Source: JACMLD01 sp038207265 (lineage in GTDB: Bacteria > Bacteroidota > Bacteroidia > Chitinophagales > Chitinophagaceae). From it: a stretch of 64,000 bases of DNA. The notes under the pieces were generated by a model. The model did not search any database and had not been told where the DNA came from. It saw only the letters and a program-made list of their open reading frames with translations. The stretch is from positions 62,001-126,000 of the forward strand of contig JBBQZZ010000010.1 in the NCBI GenBank assembly GCA_038207265.1, read 5' to 3'. A program made the translations under genes and the position numbers. Positions 61,996 through 64,000 of the stretch are shown here, one piece after another. The first letter of the stretch is position 1, and each line of letters opens with the position of its first letter.

Positions 61996-64000
61996 TCAAT
62001 TCTTCGTTACAACTTCATCCAGGTTAAGCATCGCATTTGTCACTACAACCAATGCGCCGGTAGCAGCCGTATTATATTTGTTTGACTGACCACCCGCCAT
62101 TTCACAGGCGTTTAGTCTATTGGCATTGAATTTTTGCAATGCTGCCTTGTATAATTTCATCAATGACCTAAATGTTTTTTCAGGTATCGCATGACCAGTT
62201 ATTTGTTCATATGTCTTTTCGATTTGTTGTTGTGGATTATTGAGATAACTGCTTTCAACCTGGTAGGATAATTTTCTGGCCATATCAAGAAACGCTTCAT
62301 CATTCAAGGAAACCAATGCCTGTAAAGGTGTATTGGTACGGATGCGACGTGCCGTACATACTTCACGGGCCACTGCATCAAAAGAAAGCATTGAAGGGTA
62401 TGGTGCAGTTCTTTTCCAATAGGTATAAATTGCGCGACGGTATTTATCCTGGCCATTACTCATATTCCATTTCAATCCATTGTATGGTGAAAGCCATATA
62501 TTATCTGGTTGGTAAGGCATTACGCCCGGACCAAACATTTTGTCACTCATCAGTCCTGTTACTACCAATGCCTGATCGCGTAATTGCTCGGCAGATAAAC
62601 GAATTCTTGGTCCTCTTGCATAGTACCTATTGGCCTGATCCTTCTCCAGTTGTTCGGATGATACTTTTGAATCCTGACGGTAAGTGGCAGACATCAGCAT
62701 CTCTTTCAATAATTTTTTTATATCCCAATTGTAATCATTCATGAACTGATAAGAAAGATAATCCAGCAATTCTTTATGTGTAGGGCTTGCTCCCTGCGTA
62801 CCCAAATCTTCCAATGTTTCAACCAAACCAACACCAAATACTTGTTCCCATAATCGGTTTACCATGGTTCTTGCAGTCAGCGGATTTTGTTTACTGGTTA
62901 GCCACATTGCAAGTCCTAACCTGTTTGCCGGTGCATTTGCTGGAAATGGATTCAATGATTTGGGAACACCGGGCGTTACTAATTTGCCTTTCACAAGCCA
63001 ATTGCCCCTTTCAAAAACATGCGATTCGCGGTGCATCTCTTTTGGATTCTCCACCATTACCGGCGTTGTTGCCGTTTGCATGGTTAATAAACTCCAATAT
63101 CTTCTTTTGTTTTCTTCATAACCAGCTTTTTCTTTTCCGGGAAAAGATGTTGTAAAATTAAACCAATCGAATAATGCACCATTCTCTTCCGGCTTTTTTA
63201 AATTGCTATTGCTATAAGTAAAATATAAATCATGCACGCCTGTAGCAGATCGGATTGGGAAAGTGCTTATCTGCCAACCATCTTTTGTAAGCGCCAATGG
63301 AATGGTAGCTATAATCTCTCCATCTGGTTTATCAATATGAATTTGCCAGAGGCCACCTGGTTTATAGGCCTGGCATCGATAAATTATTTCGTCCTTTTTG
63401 TCCAGGTTTACCTTTTTTAACCTGCATATAGCCTTATTTCGAAATGCCAGCCATTTGGTATCGCTGAGTTCGCTATTGGTAAAACTATCGCAGGTTAAAG
63501 AATGAAAAGCCGGTTCCCATGTTTTTAAAAAATGATTGATATCGTTGATTTGTGATGTGTCTGCATTTTGTTTCAGCCAACTTATCAGTTTGTCTTTCTC
63601 CAGTTTTGCTGAATCAGTAAAATGACGTAGCAATGGATAATCTTCATATGTATCTTCGTCTCTTGTATCATTGAAGAAAGCCATGAACTGATAGTATTCA
63701 TCATGCTTAAAAGGATCATAAGGGTGGCTATGGCATTGCACACAGGCAAAAGTGGTGCCCATCAATGCTTCCCAGGTCGTATTTACGCGGTCCAGCACAG
63801 CAGCCGTTCGGAATTCTTCGTTATTCGTTCCCCCCTCATCGTTAGTCATGGTATTACGGTGAAATGCTGTGGCGATTAATTGTTGATCATTCGCATCCGG
63901 CAATAAGTCGCCGGCAATTTGTTCCGTAAGAAATTCATTATAGGGCTTATTGCTGTTGAATGCCCTAATCAACCAATCACGGTATCTCCAGATGGTACGG
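61996..64000 (-). CDS. DUF1553-family protein (5' end beyond the window)
   Basis: The reading frame stays open to 64000 and the codons there read RTIWRYRDWLIRAFN, the expected family sequence, so the true start lies to the right. The visible 668 residues include the DUF1549 end (NKPYNEFLTEQIAGDLLPD), a haem-like CVQCH motif in TFACVQCHSHPYDPFKHDEY, a central beta domain, and the DUF1553 domain (NPLTARTMVNRLWEQVFGVGLV, SAEQLRDQALVV, RRIRTNTPLQALVSLNDEAF). Such proteins often begin with a planctomycete cytochrome c domain, not visible here. It is the first visible gene of the five-gene operon. Confidence 0.92.
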   Translation of the reverse strand, partial: RTIWRYRDWLIRAFNSNKPYNEFLTEQIAGDLLPDANDQQLIATAFHRNTMTNDEGGTNNEEFRTAAVLDRVNTTWEALMGTTFACVQCHSHPYDPFKHDEYYQFMAFFNDTRDEDTYEDYPLLRHFTDSAKLEKDKLISWLKQNADTSQINDINHFLKTWEPAFHSLTCDSFTNSELSDTKWLAFRNKAICRLKKVNLDKKDEIIYRCQAYKPGGLWQIHIDKPDGEIIATIPLALTKDGWQISTFPIRSATGVHDLYFTYSNSNLKKPEENGALFDWFNFTTSFPGKEKAGYEENKRRYWSLLTMQTATTPVMVENPKEMHRESHVFERGNWLVKGKLVTPGVPKSLNPFPANAPANRLGLAMWLTSKQNPLTARTMVNRLWEQVFGVGLVETLEDLGTQGASPTHKELLDYLSYQFMNDYNWDIKKLLKEMLMSATYRQDSKVSSEQLEKDQANRYYARGPRIRLSAEQLRDQALVVTGLMSDKMFGPGVMPYQPDNIWLSPYNGLKWNMSNGQDKYRRAIYTYWKRTAPYPSMLSFDAVAREVCTARRIRTNTPLQALVSLNDEAFLDMARKLSYQVESSYLNNPQQQIEKTYEQITGHAIPEKTFRSLMKLYKAALQKFNANRLNACEMAGGQSNKYNTAATGALVVVTNAMLNLDEVVTKN

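Noticed and set aside
1..64000. CRISPR arrays, insertion sequences, prophage or defence islands
   Set aside because: No regular spaced repeats, transposase, integrase, phage or restriction genes were seen; the gene content is housekeeping, envelope and catabolic.

Overview
The window reads as a stretch of chromosome from a member of the Bacteroidota, most likely Chitinophagaceae or a close relative. Supporting signs are the type IX secretion and gliding genes porU, porV, gldJ and a PorP/SprF protein, the bacillithiol gene bshA, several lipoproteins with short lipoboxes, TAnnTTTG-type -7 promoter boxes, and A-rich leaders with few clear Shine-Dalgarno sites. The assignment rests on gene content and motifs only. 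No insertion sequence, prophage, integrase, CRISPR array or recognisable defence locus was seen.

Layout. 1-9000: two large exported Asp-box (sortilin-like) beta-propeller proteins on the minus strand, the second in an operon with two tandem LolA-like proteins; a small membrane protein lies between them on the plus strand. 9-14 kb: adenine deaminase, then a LiaF-like membrane protein, a DUF4288 protein and a LytS/LytTR two-component pair, which look like a cell-envelope sensing unit. 14-18 kb: an unassigned three-gene operon encoding a four-helix membrane protein with coiled coils at both ends, a von Willebrand A-like lipoprotein and an exported TPR protein with a Ppx/GppA (actin-fold) domain. 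This is the best candidate here for an undescribed system.

18-34 kb: mostly housekeeping and envelope genes: a M28 peptidase with anmK, upp, a PorP/SprF protein, a DAACS symporter with a 3-methyladenine glycosylase, an EI24-type membrane protein, an RsmI-like methyltransferase, a second M28 peptidase, bshA, and a minus-strand run ispF-dut-DUF4292-envC. 33-42 kb: porV and porU divergent from gldJ-murF, the conserved type IX secretion/gliding neighbourhood, then a DUF983 gene and tRNA-Ser(GGA). 42-48 kb: tatD, a lipoprotein, a polysaccharide deacetylase coupled to an ARPP-1/DUF6569-type protein, then acpP-fabF-rnc. 48-55.6 kb: methylmalonyl-CoA epimerase, iscS-iscU-iscA, gltX, a GT39-type glycosyltransferase, a stand-alone B12-binding mutase subunit and an enoyl-CoA hydratase.

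55.6-64 kb: a compact minus-strand operon of a GH95-like glycosidase, a membrane c-type cytochrome with a leucine-rich tail, a Tat-exported TIM-barrel isomerase-like protein, a DUF1501 protein and a DUF1553 protein running off the right edge. This set resembles the Planctomycetes/Verrucomicrobia-style oxidative sugar-degradation clusters and suggests use of a decorated (possibly fucose- or galactose-containing) glycan.
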